Below are positions 43,557 to 55,479 of a stretch of DNA of 64,000 nt, in pieces (the first letter of the stretch is position 1; the number at the start of each line of letters is the position of its first letter). The position numbers and the translations under genes were made by a program. A model generated the notes under the pieces. That model did no database searches and was not told where the DNA came from. It saw nothing but the letters and a program-made list of their open reading frames with translations. Source of the DNA: Procambarus clarkii (taxonomy: Eukaryota > Arthropoda > Malacostraca > Decapoda > Cambaridae); contig NC_091172.1 in NCBI RefSeq assembly GCF_040958095.1, forward strand, positions 21,754,009 through 21,818,008, given 5' to 3'.

Positions 43557-44329
43557 ACATACTTCAGCCACGTTATTGTGACTCATCGCCTGCATCCAGC
43601 TCCTCTCTCACCTTTCCATCTTCCTTCCCCCTTCCACTGCACTGTTCTCCCTTCCTCATGATTTCCTCTAAAGTTATTTTTAAGCTACACTCTTTTGCAG
43701 CTGTCTGTGTTGCCGAGGACACCTTGACCCGCCTCGTCAGGATACTCGGCGCCTCCACTTACAGCTACCGTTGTATTGGCCTAATTCCCGGTGTTCCGAT
43801 ACTGTGGCTATGATCCCAGTCTGTACCACCAAGTCTCCTACAGTCTTACACCCGTTGTAGTTAAAGGATGAGTTTGGCTGATTTTTTCTCTTTACACAAA
43901 CGTTCACGCTTTGCTTTTCTCGGTTGTCTCAGGTTCTGAATAACCAGTGTTCTATCTTTTGTATAGCAACATCCATTATGTTCTTCTCAACTATCTTGGT
44001 TTGTCTAACTTCTTAGGGTTAAATGTTACCATTTCCAGAGTGGTGTGTGTGTGTGTGTGTACTCACCTATTCGTCCCTGCAGGATCGAGCATTGACTCTT
44101 AGGTCCCGCCTTGTGTGTGCGTGTGTGCGTATCCATAAGTATGTGCTTTTGTGTGTATGTGTGCGAGTTATTATTCTGCTAGTGTGGGAGTCTGGCATCA
44201 AATTTGGGGTTATGTCCACTCCCACGTCTTTCTCCTTTTCTGATTAAATAATTAGTTTTCCTTCCTTTTCTACTGTTGTAATGGTCGTCGCACTCCAGTT
44301 GCAATCCTAATAACTTTGCATTTGGCTCG
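43557..44329. other. No gene recognised
   Basis: T/C-rich sequence with short GT runs. Possibly LINE 3' debris on the minus strand near 44,070-44,110 (tail-like CTGCAGGATCGAGCATTGAC). Confidence 0.35.
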
Positions 44330-44979
44330 GTTAAATTCTAGTAGGCATTTTTCGGACCTCTTTTGGAGTGTGTCCAAATCCATTTGCAGTACATCACAGT
44401 CGAAATCTGTCCGGACTCTTCTCATTAATTTTACATCATCCGCAAACACTAATATGAAAGAGAAAGTTTCCTCTGTCTGGTCTTCGACATATATTAGAAA
44501 CAGGAAGGGCCCTAGAACCTATTCATGTGGTACTCCACTCGTAACCTCTCTCCACTCTGATGTTTGCTCTCACCGTAACACTGTACGTCCTCCTCAGAGA
44601 TACTCTCTGATCCACCTTAGCAATCATCCAGATACGCCAGCCTGCAGGACCGTATTAAATGCCTTTCTGCTTTCTCTCGTCTGCCTCTCTTGTGGGTCAC
44701 CGTGTCAAAGGCTTTTTGGCAGTCCAGAAATACACAATCTGCCCAACGTCCTCTATGCTGCTTTAATTTCGTTACTTTATAATATAACTCCAGTAGGTTT
44801 GCTAGGTAGGATACTCCCTCCCTAAAGCCATGTTGATGTTTGTTTACATATTTAATTGCCTCTAGGTGTATAACTAGTCTTGTCCTGATTACTCTCTCGA
44901 GTACTTTGGAGGAGACGCTGGCCAGTGACACCGGTCTGTGGAGTACCGTGGGTTGCTCTACCTCCAATATCCTTACCAA
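44330..44979 (-). pseudogene. LINE reverse transcriptase fragment
   Basis: The minus strand from 44,979 reads RPVSLASVSSKVLERVIRTR, NKHQHGFREGVS, then VFLDCQKAFDTV, the fingers/palm A blocks of non-LTR reverse transcriptases (family: RPISLTSxxxKxLExII, QHGFR, xxxDxxKAFDxV). It breaks into other frames after KAFDTVTHKRGRREKA, and the YMDD region is unreadable. It is not continuous with the C-terminal fragment at 46,383-47,130, which lies on the wrong side for a single copy. Confidence 0.7.
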
Positions 44980-45363
44980 ATTTTCACAATGCGTCGCATT
45001 CGTAACTGATTGGAGGATTGTGTAAATAATGCGACGTGTTTGGTGGGAGGCCGATCACGGGTACTAGTGAGCCGTCAGCCTCAGCTTGGAGGGTGCCATC
45101 CCTGGGGTGTGACTCACGTACAGTGTGGGTGACTGTTGTGACGGGAGCAGTAGTGTGCGTGGGTGGGGGGGGGGGACGCGTGGGTGGGTACTCACCTATT
45201 AGGGAGAGCGTGTGATTACTCGTGTCAGTGCGAATACTCACTTAGTGAGAATTTGTGGATAGGTGTGCATGCATAGGTGGCTGTGTATTCACCTAGTTGT
45301 GCTTGTGGGAGTTGAGCTCTGGTTCTTTCGGTCCGCCTCTCAACTGTCAATCATTTTTTTTTT

Positions 45364-45467
<104 letters not shown>

Positions 45468-45582
45468 CCCGATAGGCTCAGGAATCTGTACACCTGTTGA
45501 TTGACGGTTGAGAGGCGGGACCAAAGAGCCAGAGCTCAACCCCCGCAAACACAACTAGGTGAGTACAACTAGGTGAGTACAC

Positions 45583-45638
<56 letters not shown>

Positions 45639-45660
45639 GGGCCTCGTAGCCTGGGGTGAG

Positions 45661-45942
45661 GGGCCTCGTAGCCTGGTGGATAGCGCGCAGGACTCGTAAT
45701 TCTGTGGCGCGGGTTCGATTCCCGCACGAGGCAGAAACAAATGGGCAAAGTTTCTTTCACCCTAAGTGCCCCTGTTACCATGCAGTAAATAGGTACCTGG
45801 GAGTTAGTCAGCTGTCACGGGCTGCTTCCTGGGGTGTGTGTGTGTGTGGTGTGGAGAGAAAAAAAAAAATAGTAAACAGTTGATTGACAGTTGAGAGGCG
45901 GGCCGAAAGAGCAAAGCTCAACCCCCGCAAAAACACAACTAG
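45661..45942 (+). mobile_element. tRNA-derived SINE, family A, full length
   Basis: tRNA head GGGCCTCGTAGCCTGGTGGA, box B GGGTTCGATTCC, body GAAACAAATGGGCAAAGTTT, TACCTGGGAGTTAGTCAGC and GGGCTGCTTCCTGGGG, a (TG)n step, an A-run, then the 3' tail GTTGATTGACAGTTGAGAGG ... GCTCAACCCCCGCAA. The last part equals the 3' tail of the LINE at 46,383-47,130. Confidence 0.75.
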
Positions 45943-46002
45943 TAAACACAACTAGTAAACACAACTAGTAAACACACACACACACACACACACGCACACA
46001 GA

Positions 46003-46172
46003 GGAAGCAGCCCGTAACAGCTGTTTAACTCCCAGGTACCCATTTACTGCTAAGTAAACAGGGCATCAGGGTGAAAGAAAATCTGCCCATTTGTTTCCGC
46101 CATCGCCGAGGATCGATTCCCGGGCCATAGGATTACGAGTCCCAAACGCAGGCCACTCAGCCACAGGCCCCC
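46003..46172 (-). mobile_element. SINE family A, inverted copy
   Basis: The head on the minus strand starts at GGGGGCCTGTGGCTGAGTGG, with body as in the 45,661 copy. It ends at the (TG)n step and meets the plus-strand copy tail-to-tail through a CA run (45,971-46,000). Confidence 0.7.
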
Positions 46173-46382
46173 TGTGGGCGAATGTGTCTGGGCGAGTTCG
46201 TGTGGGCGAATGTGTGTGGATGAGTGTGTGTGTGTGTGTGCATAGGTGGGTGAGTTTGCGTGGGTCAGTGTGTGCGCGTAGGTAGGTGTGTATGCGTAAG
46301 TGGGTGTGTGTTCGTGGATGGGGACGGGTGTGAGTAGGCGGGTGCGTATGTATTCACCTAGTGTGTGTGTACGTATATGTGT

Positions 46383-47130
46383 GTACTCACCTAGTTGTAC
46401 ACACCTAGTTGTGTTTGTGGGGGTTGAGCTTTGGCTCTTTGGTCCCGCCTCTCAACTGTCAATCAACTGGTGTACAGATTCTTGAGCCTACTGGGCTCTA
46501 TCATATCTATATTTTAAACTGTTTTTCAAATATAGATATGCCTCCAAATATAGTCAGCCTCCACCACAACACTACTTAATGCATTCCATTTGTTAACTAC
46601 CCTGACACTGAAAAAAATCTTTCTAACGTCTCTGTGGCTCATCTGGGTACTAAGTTTCCACCTGTGTCCCCTTGTTCGTGTTCCACCCGCGCTAAAGAGT
46701 TTGTCTTTGTCCACCTGTCAATTACCCTGAGAATTTTGTAGGTGGTTATCATGTCTCCCTTTACTCTTCTGTTTTCCAGGGTTGTGAGGTTCAGCTCCCT
46801 TAGCCTTTCCTCGTAACTCATTCCTCTCAGTTCCGGGACCAGTCTGGTGGCATACCTCTGATTCTTCTCTAACTTCGTCTTGTGTTTAACTAGGTATGGA
46901 CTCCAGGCTGGAGCTGCATACTCCAGGATTGGTCCTACATAAGTGGTATACAGAGTCCTGAACGATTTCTTTCACAAGTTTCTAAAGGCAGTTCTTATAT
47001 TGGCCAGTCTAACATATGCCGCTGATGATATCATTTTGATGTGGGCCTCTGGGGACAGGTTCGGTGTGATATCGACCCCCAGATCTTTCTCTCTATTTGA
47101 CTTGCAGGATTTTACCTCCCAGATGGTACC
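46383..47130 (-). pseudogene. LINE 3' end (C-terminus and tail)
   Basis: Broken minus-strand frames: ELRGMSYEERLRELNLTTLE, NRRVKGDMITTYKILR, RGHRWKLSTQMSHRDVRK and FFSVRVVNKWNALSSVVVEA, the C-terminal block of a CR1/Jockey-like LINE. The tail follows: CCAGTTGATTGACAGTTGAG ... CAACTAGGTGAGTAC. The same family occurs at 62,884-63,655. Stops and frame changes show it is dead. Confidence 0.75.
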
Positions 47131-47161
47131 TTGTGTTCAGCCTTCTGCTTCTTTCTCCCTT

Positions 47162-47162
<1 letters not shown>

Positions 47163-47210
<48 letters not shown>

Positions 47211-47215
47211 GTATT
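47163..47215. repeat. (GT)n microsatellite
   Basis: About 25 GT units next to a LINE-type tail start (ATTCACCTAGTTGTA). Confidence 0.85.
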
Positions 47216-47278
47216 CACCTAGTTGTATTACATATTCATGGGCCAATAGTCCTTCTGCAGTTACCTTTGTTCTTATGA

Positions 47279-47565
47279 TTCACCTAGTTGTACTTACGGG
47301 GGTTGAGGTCTGCTCTTTCGGCTCGCCTTTCAACTGTCAATCAACTGTTTACTAACTACTTTTTTTTCTCCCACACCACACACACACACACCCCAGGAAG
47401 CAGCCCGTGACAGCTGACTAACTCCCAGGTACCTATTGACTGCTAAATAACAGGTGCATCAAGGTGAAAAAAACTCTGACCATTATTTCTCGCCGGCGCC
47501 GGGAATCGAACCCGGACCACAGGATTACGCGTACAGCGTGCTGTCCAGTCAGCCACCGGCCCCCC
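47279..47565 (-). mobile_element. SINE family A, full length
   Basis: The head (minus strand) GGGGGCCGGTGGCTGACTGG, box B GGGTTCGATTCCC, body and CA step are followed by the LINE-like tail TTGATTGACAGTTGAAAGGC. The order is the same as in the 45,661 copy. Confidence 0.75.
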
Positions 47566-47615
47566 TACGTGTGCGTGTGCGTGTGCGCGCGTGAACATGT
47601 GTGGCGTGTACGTGT

Positions 47616-47907
47616 GAATTCACCTATTTGTTCTTGCGGGGGTTGAGCTCTGCTCTTTCAGCCCGCCTCTCAACTGTCAATCAACTGTAACTACTATTTT
47701 TTTCCCCCACACGCACACACACACACCCAGGAAGCAGCTCCGTAACAGCTGTCTAACTCCCAGGTACCTATTTACTGCTAGGTAACAGGGGCATCAGGCA
47801 TCAGGGTGAAAGAAACTTTGCCCATTTGTTTCTGCCTGGTCCGGGAATTGAACCCGGACCACAGAATTACGAGTCCTGCGCGCTGTCCGCTCAGTTACCA
47901 GACCCCC
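47616..47907 (-). mobile_element. SINE family A, full length
   Basis: The head (minus strand) GGGGGTCTGGTAACTGAGCG, box B GGGTTCAATTCCC, body with a small GCATCAGGCATCAG duplication, CA step, then the LINE-like tail ending near GAATTCAC. Confidence 0.75.
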
Positions 47908-48118
47908 TGTGTGGGCGAGTGAGTGTGTGGGCGTGAGTGGGCGCGTGAGTGTATGGGTCTGAATGTGTGGGAGAGTGCGTGTGGGCAGGGAAGTAATGGT
48001 GGGCGGGCGGAACTCCCTTGAGATGCCAGCTAGTCACTACACCCAGCTGGCCTCGCCTCCCTCCTCCCCACCACCAACCACGTGCTCTCCAACGTTTTCT
48101 CGTGTCTTCTGCGTGACA
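47908..48118. other. No gene recognised
   Basis: GT-rich spacer between the SINE and the 60-bp repeat. Confidence 0.4.
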
Positions 48119-48350
48119 GGTGTGTGGGCTGAGTCAGGTGTGTCATGGTAGGCCTACCGTACGTCTGTGGGTGTGGGCTGGGTCAGACGTGTCATTGTAG
48201 GCCTACCTACATACGTGTGTGTGGGCTGGGGTCAGGTGTAATGGTAGGCCTACCATACATCTGTGTATGTGGGCTGGGTCAGGTGTATCATGGTAGGCCT
48301 ACCGTGTGTTTGTATGTGTGAGGGGGATCAGGTGTGTGATGATGGGCTTA
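48119..48350. repeat. About 60-bp degenerate tandem repeat
   Basis: Four copies of a unit with GTGTGGGCTGGGTCAGGTGT and CATGGTAGGCCTACCGT, each spaced 55-62 bp, then weaker copies to about 48,560. Confidence 0.75.
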
Positions 48351-48739
48351 TTTTAAGTGCGTTTATGGGCTTTACATGTTACAATAGGCTTTCCATGTGT
48401 CTATACGCGTGAGAGCCTAACGTTATATTAGAGCTTCCATGTGTTTATATGTGCGTGTGGTGTGAACCCGGTGTGTGTATGTATGTGTGTGTGGGTAGGC
48501 CGGCGTGTGGGTAGGCCAGCGTGTGGGTAGGCCAGGGCGGCGTAAGTGTCAGGTGAGTAGGAAAGGCTGGTGAGGAGGGTTGGCTTGGAGGTGTGAGCGG
48601 CGAGGCAGCACCAGTGCCTTGACTGTCGTGGCCGCGGGCTGACTCGGGCTAGGTTCCTCTCCCTGCCTGATCACACGCGCCTGGCCATGGTGGGCGGTGC
48701 ATGTCCTCCTCACGCACCCCACGCCCTCACACACTCACT

Positions 48740-49343
48740 CCTCATCCTTCAGCTGGCCACCGACGACTCCGGTCTCACTCCTCCAGCGCCACTCGAGGTG
48801 GACGTAGTGACAGAACCTGAGGAAGAACCAGGGTCAACCCCGGGGCTGGCCGCTGCTCACCCTGCTACCCTCGGCAACCTATCCACTCGTTGTGTTCACC
48901 TCCTGACATGGACGGGGACAGAACTTGGTGGTAATAGTGTCTCGAGGCGGTGCCATGTGTCGTGCCTCCAATGATAGGTTAGTGTGCCAGCGGGTGCCAT
49001 AGTAAGCCTCGGCAGTGTTTTCAGTGCTCGTCAAAGTGCGTGTGATCTATACAGCCTCCAAGACTACTAGTGTGAAAATAGATATATTTATATGACATGC
49101 GCCGCTGCGTCAACACACATCTAGAAAGCAGCTGCTATATTTCCAGTTATCTGTGGCGACTGTGTCGCAACTGTTTGTCCTGAAGTGTGTTTACGTGCTA
49201 TTTTTTCCTGTGAAAATATAGAGAAAGGAGTATGGCGTAGCAGTGCATTACAGCAGTGCCTTGGTGCCGGTGTCGAGGCGCCCCTCCGGCGTCACCCTCC
49301 GTCAGACACGCCTGACACAATGCCCTCAGGAGATTTATCCTCA
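48740..49343 (+). CDS. Candidate host first exon(s), weak
   Basis: Two signals. (1) A frame after CATCCTTCAG (an acceptor-like site near 48,753) reads ATDDSGLTPPAPLEVDVVTE, an acidic Pro-rich stretch with codon-like composition. (2) An ATG at 49,320 opens MPSGDLSS and runs straight into a strong GTAAGT donor (49,344-49,349), behind about 350 bp of repeat-free, GC-mixed sequence like a 5' UTR. No family is recognised and no downstream exon was found in the window. It may be nothing. Confidence 0.25.
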
Positions 49344-49349
49344 GTAAGT

Positions 49350-50335
49350 ACTTCCAGAGTGACCTGCTGTCCTCTGTACACCTTTATGTTCTTAGTATGT
49401 ATGGTTAAGTGTTTGGGGGTCTAACAGTTCTGTGATATTGTGTGTTTTGGTAGGCATGGTAAGCCTAGACGCGGGGGTCCAGTGAGCACATGGCAGAGGT
49501 GTGGGAGGGAGGCCGGGGGTATGGTAGGGTGGCGGTGGTCATCGGGTGGGGTGATGGGGATTGTGGTGGCTCGCCTGTTTCGGTAACCTATTACTCGATT
49601 ATTTGCATTGTGAGCTTCACTTGTACAGCTTTCCAGTCAGGAATATGGAGCTGACCTGACTATAGTCACCCTGAGGCCTAGTTACGTCTTTTCAACAAAT
49701 ATTCGTAATCATAAATTTTGTTTAGCTTGTAACGCTCGAATTTTTTTTTCCAGAGTATAGAAACTGTTGGGGGATAAGTATAGAAACTATATTAAACTTA
49801 GGTTGTGTTATTGTTGGGACTTATGAAGTTGATTTAGTGTGAGGACTGACAAAGAGAAACTCACACCTCATTTCAGTATGATCTCTCAGACAATACTGAC
49901 ATCATTTAACAGCTAAAAATGTATCTATATTAGATTTTTTAATCTAACTAATATAGATACATATTAGATTTAAAAAACTAACATAAACATTCAAAAGAAA
50001 TTTACAATTTCCGCGCCTACTATCATTTCTGGAACATGGATTTGTTTTTACCCCAATTTGTTGCAAAAAAAAATAATGAATATAAAAGCACATGAAAGAA
50101 GCAAAGCTTTTTATATTGCATTGGGTGAAAAAAAGGATTCAAACGAAGGAGAATAGATAATATGCCTAGCCTAATTCTCCCAAAAGGTAGGGGGGTTGAA
50201 TTTTCCCGCCAAAATCTTATCAAGGCAGCGGTCACTAATATTACTCCTCATAAAGTGACTTTGTACACAACTCCCAATTACTATCAGTACAAATCTGAAT
50301 ATTATTATGTTTACATAACAAAATTAAATATCAAC
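49350..50335. other. No gene recognised
   Basis: AT-rich, with an inverted pair ATGTATCTATATTA / TAATATAGATACAT (about 49,919-49,965) and an A/T homopolymer near 49,742. Confidence 0.4.
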
Positions 50336-50339
50336 CGTT

Positions 50340-52400
50340 AGATATTGAAGACAGCGTGGGTACTGGTGGAGGAAAATATTGAAGACTGTGTACTGGCAGA
50401 GGAAAATAGGGAAGGCTGTGTGTGTGTGTGTACTGGTACTGGTACTGAGGGGGTGGACAGTTGAAGACTGTGCGTACTGGCAGACGAAAATATTTAAGAC
50501 AGTGTGTGTACTGTTGGGGGAAAATATTGAAGACAGTGTGTGTACTGGTGGATGAAAATATGGAAGGCTGTGTGTGTGTAAACTGGTAGATGGAAATATT
50601 GAAGACTGTGTGTGTGTGTGTGTACTGGAGGAGCTAAATATTGAAGGTTGTTTCTGTACTGGTGGTGGTAAATATTAAAAACAGGATGTGTACTGGTTTA
50701 GTTAATATTGAAAATTTTGTGTGAGCTGGTGGTGGTGGTAAAGTTTGTAGGTTGTGTACTGGAGGGTGTAAATTTTGAAAAGCGTATGTTTACTGGAGTG
50801 GGTAAATTTTGAACAGTGTGTACTGATTTTAGTAAATATTGAACAGTGTATGTGCACTGGTGAGGGTACATATTGAATACAGTGTGTGTACTGGCCGAGG
50901 AAAATATTGAAGACTGCATAGTGGTGGATGTAAATACTGAAGAATGTGTACTGTGAAGAAGACATTAAAAATTGTATGTGTACTTATGAAGGTAAATACT
51001 GAAGATACTATGTATACTGGTGGGTGTAAATAATGAAGAATGTGAGTACTGGTGGGGGTAAATATTGAAGACTGGTTGTGTAATGGTGTTGGTAAATATT
51101 GAAGTGTGTATGTGTGTGTGTGTGTATGTGAACTGGTGGATATAACTGTTGAAAACTGAGTATTTGTACTGGCAGGGTTAAATACTGAAGACTGTGTACT
51201 GGTGGGGGTAAATGTTAATAATTGTTTGTCTACTGGTGAGGTAAATATTGAACACTGTGTACTGGCGGGGGTAATTGTTGAAGATTGTTTGTGTATTTGT
51301 AGGAGTATATTTTGAAGACTGTGTTGGTACTGGTGGGGGTGTACTGGTGGCGGTAAATATTGAAGACTTTATGAACTGGTGGATGTAAATATTGAAGTCT
51401 GTTTTGTGTTTTGTGTACTAGTGGGAATAAACAATTGAAATCTGTGTGTGTGTGTACTGGTGTTGGGTAAATATATAAGACTGGGTGTGTACTGGATTAG
51501 GAAAATATTGAGGACAGTGTGTGTGTACTGATGTGGGTAAATTTTAAAGACTGTGTGTCTACAAATGGGATTAAATATTGAATACAGTATTTGTACTGGT
51601 GGGATATATATATAAGACCATATTTACTGGTGGGATAGCTGTTGAAGATTGTGTGTATTGTTGGGATAATTATTGAAGTCTGTGTGAACTGGTGGGATAA
51701 ATATTGAAAGCCATGTGTACTGGTGGGTAATTTTTTAATACTGTATACTGGTGGGATAATTAATGAAAACTGTGTGTACTGGTGGATAATTATTAAAGTC
51801 TGTGTGAACTGGTGGGATAATTTTTGAAGACTGTGTACTGGTGGGCTAATTATTGAAGACTGTGTACTGGTGGGATAATTACTGAAGACTGTGTGTGTAC
51901 TGGTGGGATAATTATTGAAAACAGTATGTACTGGTGGATAATTTTTGAAGACTGTGTACTGGTGGGATATTTATTTAAGACTGTGTGGACTGGTGGGATA
52001 ATTATTGAAGACTTTGTGTACTGGTGGATAATTATTGAAGGCTGTGTACTGGTGGGATAATTATTGAAGACTGTGTACTGGTGGGATAATTATTGAAGAC
52101 TGTGTACTGGTGGGATAATTATTGAAGAATGTGTACTGGTGGGATAATTATTGAAAACTGCACTAGTGGGATAATTATTAAAGACTGTGTGTATTGGTGG
52201 AATAATTATTGAAGGCTGTGTACTGGTAGGATAATTATTGAAAACTGTCTACTGGTGGGATAATTATTGAAGGCTGTGTACTGGTGGGATAATTATTGAA
52301 GACTGTGTACTGGTGGGATAATTATTGAAGAATGTGTACTGGTGGGAGTAAACATTGAAGACAATGTGTGTGTGTGTGTACTGGTGTGAGACTGGGAGAG
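50340..52400. repeat. 2-kb degenerate satellite, about 28-36 bp unit
   Basis: The core is TATTGAAGACTGTGTGTACTGGTGGG. The left 1.2 kb uses ...GGGGTAAATATTGAAG with GT-run length variation (unit 30-40 bp). The right 0.75 kb is a tighter 28-29 bp form, GGTGGGATAATTATTGAAGA. Frames on the minus strand here are artefacts. Confidence 0.9.
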
Positions 52401-53094
52401 TAAATTGTGGTTAATAAGAGTTGGAGAGGAGAGAGTGGTCAAGATTTTCAGAGGCTTGGCTTGGCGAAGAAGTATGGGGTAAAAGGGAAGATAATTGGAG
52501 AAACTTATGTGTTTGTGAAGGACAAACTCTGTATTATCTGTGACTTTCTTTTTATTATTTATACCGGTTCTATCGAATAATAAACCTGTTATAGAATCAC
52601 CGCGAGGAACCAATATATAAGAGTTGGTGCTGTTGAAGACAGAGCCAAGAGGAAACACAATGGAAATAGGGAGTGTGAGGGAACACTGAGCTATAAGACA
52701 GATGTAATATTGCGGGAAAAAGTTAGGGGAGAGGAAATTGTTGAGGACTGGATATATAACATCATGAAACACGTATTTCGTTTCTTTGAACGTTATGTTG
52801 TTTTCATGTGTATTTTTGGGCGCCGAGTTTCAAAATTGTCTTAGTTTGTCTATTATCGACATTTTCAGAAATAATTTTAGTTTTGTATTTAGTGTTTATA
52901 TAATGCAACTTTTACCTAGGGCTTGGTGCTGGCTTTATTTTGTCTTAGGTCAAGAGGAAACCAAATCAGCTATATTTACTGTTTAATTTATTCATAATTT
53001 ACCAAATAAATGTAATTAATAAAATAATTGACAAACTTAGAAAATAGGGTGATTTTTTAATTAAAAGTTCTTTGAATATCGCATTTTTCTTTTC
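52401..53094. other. No gene recognised
   Basis: AT-rich spacer. The 52,293-52,772 minus frame starts in unique sequence and ends in the satellite; no family features. Confidence 0.4.
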
Positions 53095-53097
53095 GTG

Positions 53098-53256
<159 letters not shown>

Positions 53257-54410
53257 TGTTCCATCATGGCAGTGTCCTTGGTGCCTTGTCTACAGCGTTT
53301 CAATGTCTTGGGGGGGGGAGGGGGGGACTTTTTCACCTCTCAGACGTCACAAAAGTTTTGAAGGAAAAAATCCTTCCTTGAACCTTCAGGCACTTTGCAA
53401 CGTCAGTCATATATAAATTGTGATCTCAGATATGCAGAAAACATGATTTGAGATATGTAAGTGAAAGTTCTATTTACATGCTGTATAAGTAACTATAAAT
53501 ACTAAAAAGGAGTATTATAAGTGTAACTCTGTAATGGTTAAAGATAGAGAAAGCTAATAACATTTTTGGAATCAGCGTTCGAAATTTAGTAAGAAACACT
53601 GAACAAGAAATGAAGATAAGCAAACAATTTTTAGTCAAATTTGTTATGTATTGATAATTAAGGCGGGGGAGGCGTGGAGCGTGGTGTGACTTAGTGTACC
53701 CGCGTCCTTCCCAGCGGGGTGAAGCCCCCACGCTGCACCTGCCGGGTAAACTGCTGAGGGAAAATGCGTCGTAACGCGACCCAGCCAAAGCAGCAAGGCT
53801 GAAACCTTATACTTGGAAAATTGTAAAGAACAGTGGAGTTCGTACAAGAAATAATGCTATATCGTTAACTTACAGGAAACCTATAGTGATCACTTTAAAT
53901 TCTTCCTCGATGTAGAGCGGGTATAGAGGAGACGACGAAGAGGTATGCTGGCTTGACGAAACCCTCCGTGGCTAAGATAAAACAAAACACAACCAAGACG
54001 GTAAACCAGTCAGTGAACACTATAGGCAAAAGGTAAATAAATCGCATTTGTGATTCGAGGCAGGTATATTGACCGAGGATTTTGCCAGGAAGATAGGAAA
54101 AAATAGTGGTGGAAAACGTAGGAGTGAGATATTGTTGGATAACTGTAGCATTGGGTCCACGGAAGAGACACCAGTCATAGGTGGCATTCCGCCTGCACTA
54201 GTGCTATCATAATGGCTGAATGATTATCTCGTTAATTACTGTACCTTCATCCTAGAACAAGAGTTGATAATGGCTCATCTCCAGGGCAATTGGTGTCAAT
54301 TACCGGTTAGACTAATATTGTAAATCAAATTTATTATATTTAAATGACAACTTCTATGACGAAAATCACATGGATGCAATGGGGAAACATCAATTTAGCG
54401 CGCTCACAAG
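53257..54410. other. No gene recognised
   Basis: Mixed composition with a (G)n tract at 53,311-53,327. No feature supported. Confidence 0.4.
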
Positions 54411-54735
54411 CTTATTGGTGTGGGCGTGTGCTGGTGGGTGGAGGGCTGGGATGACAGGTGTGGGCGTGTGGTGGTGGGTGGAGGGCTGGGATGACTGAGG
54501 CGTGGGCGTGTGCTGGTGGGTGGAGGGCTGTGATGATAAAGGCGTGGGCGTGTGCTGGTGGGTGGAGGGTTGTGATGATAAAGGCGTGGGCGTGTGCTGG
54601 TGGGTGGAGGGTTGTGATGATAAAGGCGTGGGCGTGTGCTGGTGGGTGGAGGGCTGTGATGATAAAGGCGTGGGCGTGTGCTGGTGGGTGGTGGGTTGTG
54701 ATGATAAAGGCGTGGGCGTGTGCTGGGGGTGGTGT
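54411..54735. repeat. 42-bp minisatellite
   Basis: Seven to eight copies built from GGCGTGGGCGTGTGCTGGTG and GGTGGAGGGCTGTGATGATA. Multiple-of-3 periodicity keeps frames open on both strands (HQHTPTPLSS...), all artefactual. Confidence 0.92.
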
Positions 54736-54949
54736 CCCGGCAATAGGAGAGACACTCCACATAAGCCTATCGTGCTAAACGTACACTCCGCAGACAGCAA
54801 GAGTATACTAGGACTAACACAGACACGTGGACCTGTGAGCACAGCAACACTAACACTGTACAAACACCGGGAATGTACACACAGCCCAGACCTACTGGCC
54901 CAGGCGGTCTTATGTTTATATCCTCACATAACCATCAATATATCTCTCT

Positions 54950-55110
54950 GTAGCACAGTGGTCTTCATCCTCGACTCACAATATAGGGTGCTTGAGACCC
55001 GAGCTCAATTCCCAGGCAGGACAAAAACAGCTGGACACGCTGCACCTAATTGTTAATAAATAAATACCCGGGAGTTAGACAACTGTTGGGATTGCATCCT
55101 GGGATAGGTC
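54950..55110 (+). mobile_element. SINE body, degraded
   Basis: AGCACAGTGG head-like start, box B-like CAATTCCCAGGCAGG, then ACAAAAACAGCTGGACACGC, TACCCGGGAGTTAGACAAC and CATCCTGGGATAGGTCAGTA. It resembles the copy at 15,930. Confidence 0.5.
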
Positions 55111-55274
55111 AGTACTTGGCCCATGGGAGGGGGGGGGGGGAACTGGATAATTTTGTTGTTCCCTTAGCTCCCCTTGCCACTTGGGAAGGGGGGGTGGATA
55201 AGGGTGTTATACTTAGGCCTATACTTAGGACCAAGTCCTAAGTTAACGACAACTGGTCGGTGACCACTACACCG

Positions 55275-55350
55275 TCCACCTTGTGTTTACGGGCTATTCA
55301 TGCCCGTGCCACCGCTTGGGGGACTTAACTGACTCGTCAACCAATCAGTT
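55275..55350 (+). mobile_element. LINE 3' tail
   Basis: GGGCTATTCATGCCCGTGCC, then ACCGCTTGGGGGACTTAACT and CAACCAATCA, the same 3' UTR type as the LINE at 2628-3013. There is no coding part. Confidence 0.6.
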
Positions 55351-55479
55351 TACCTTGTTATTCCCGCACATTCACGTGTCAAACTTGGGTGGCGCCTCTG
55401 CACTCGTAGCCTAGCTTGTTCCAGCCAGTAAATTACGTTATTTTGCCTCTCATCAAATGGGATTTGTAGCCACAAGCGG

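Noticed and set aside
44316-44825. 169-codon plus-strand frame at 44.3-44.8 kb
   Set aside because: Antisense to a clear LINE reverse transcriptase fragment.
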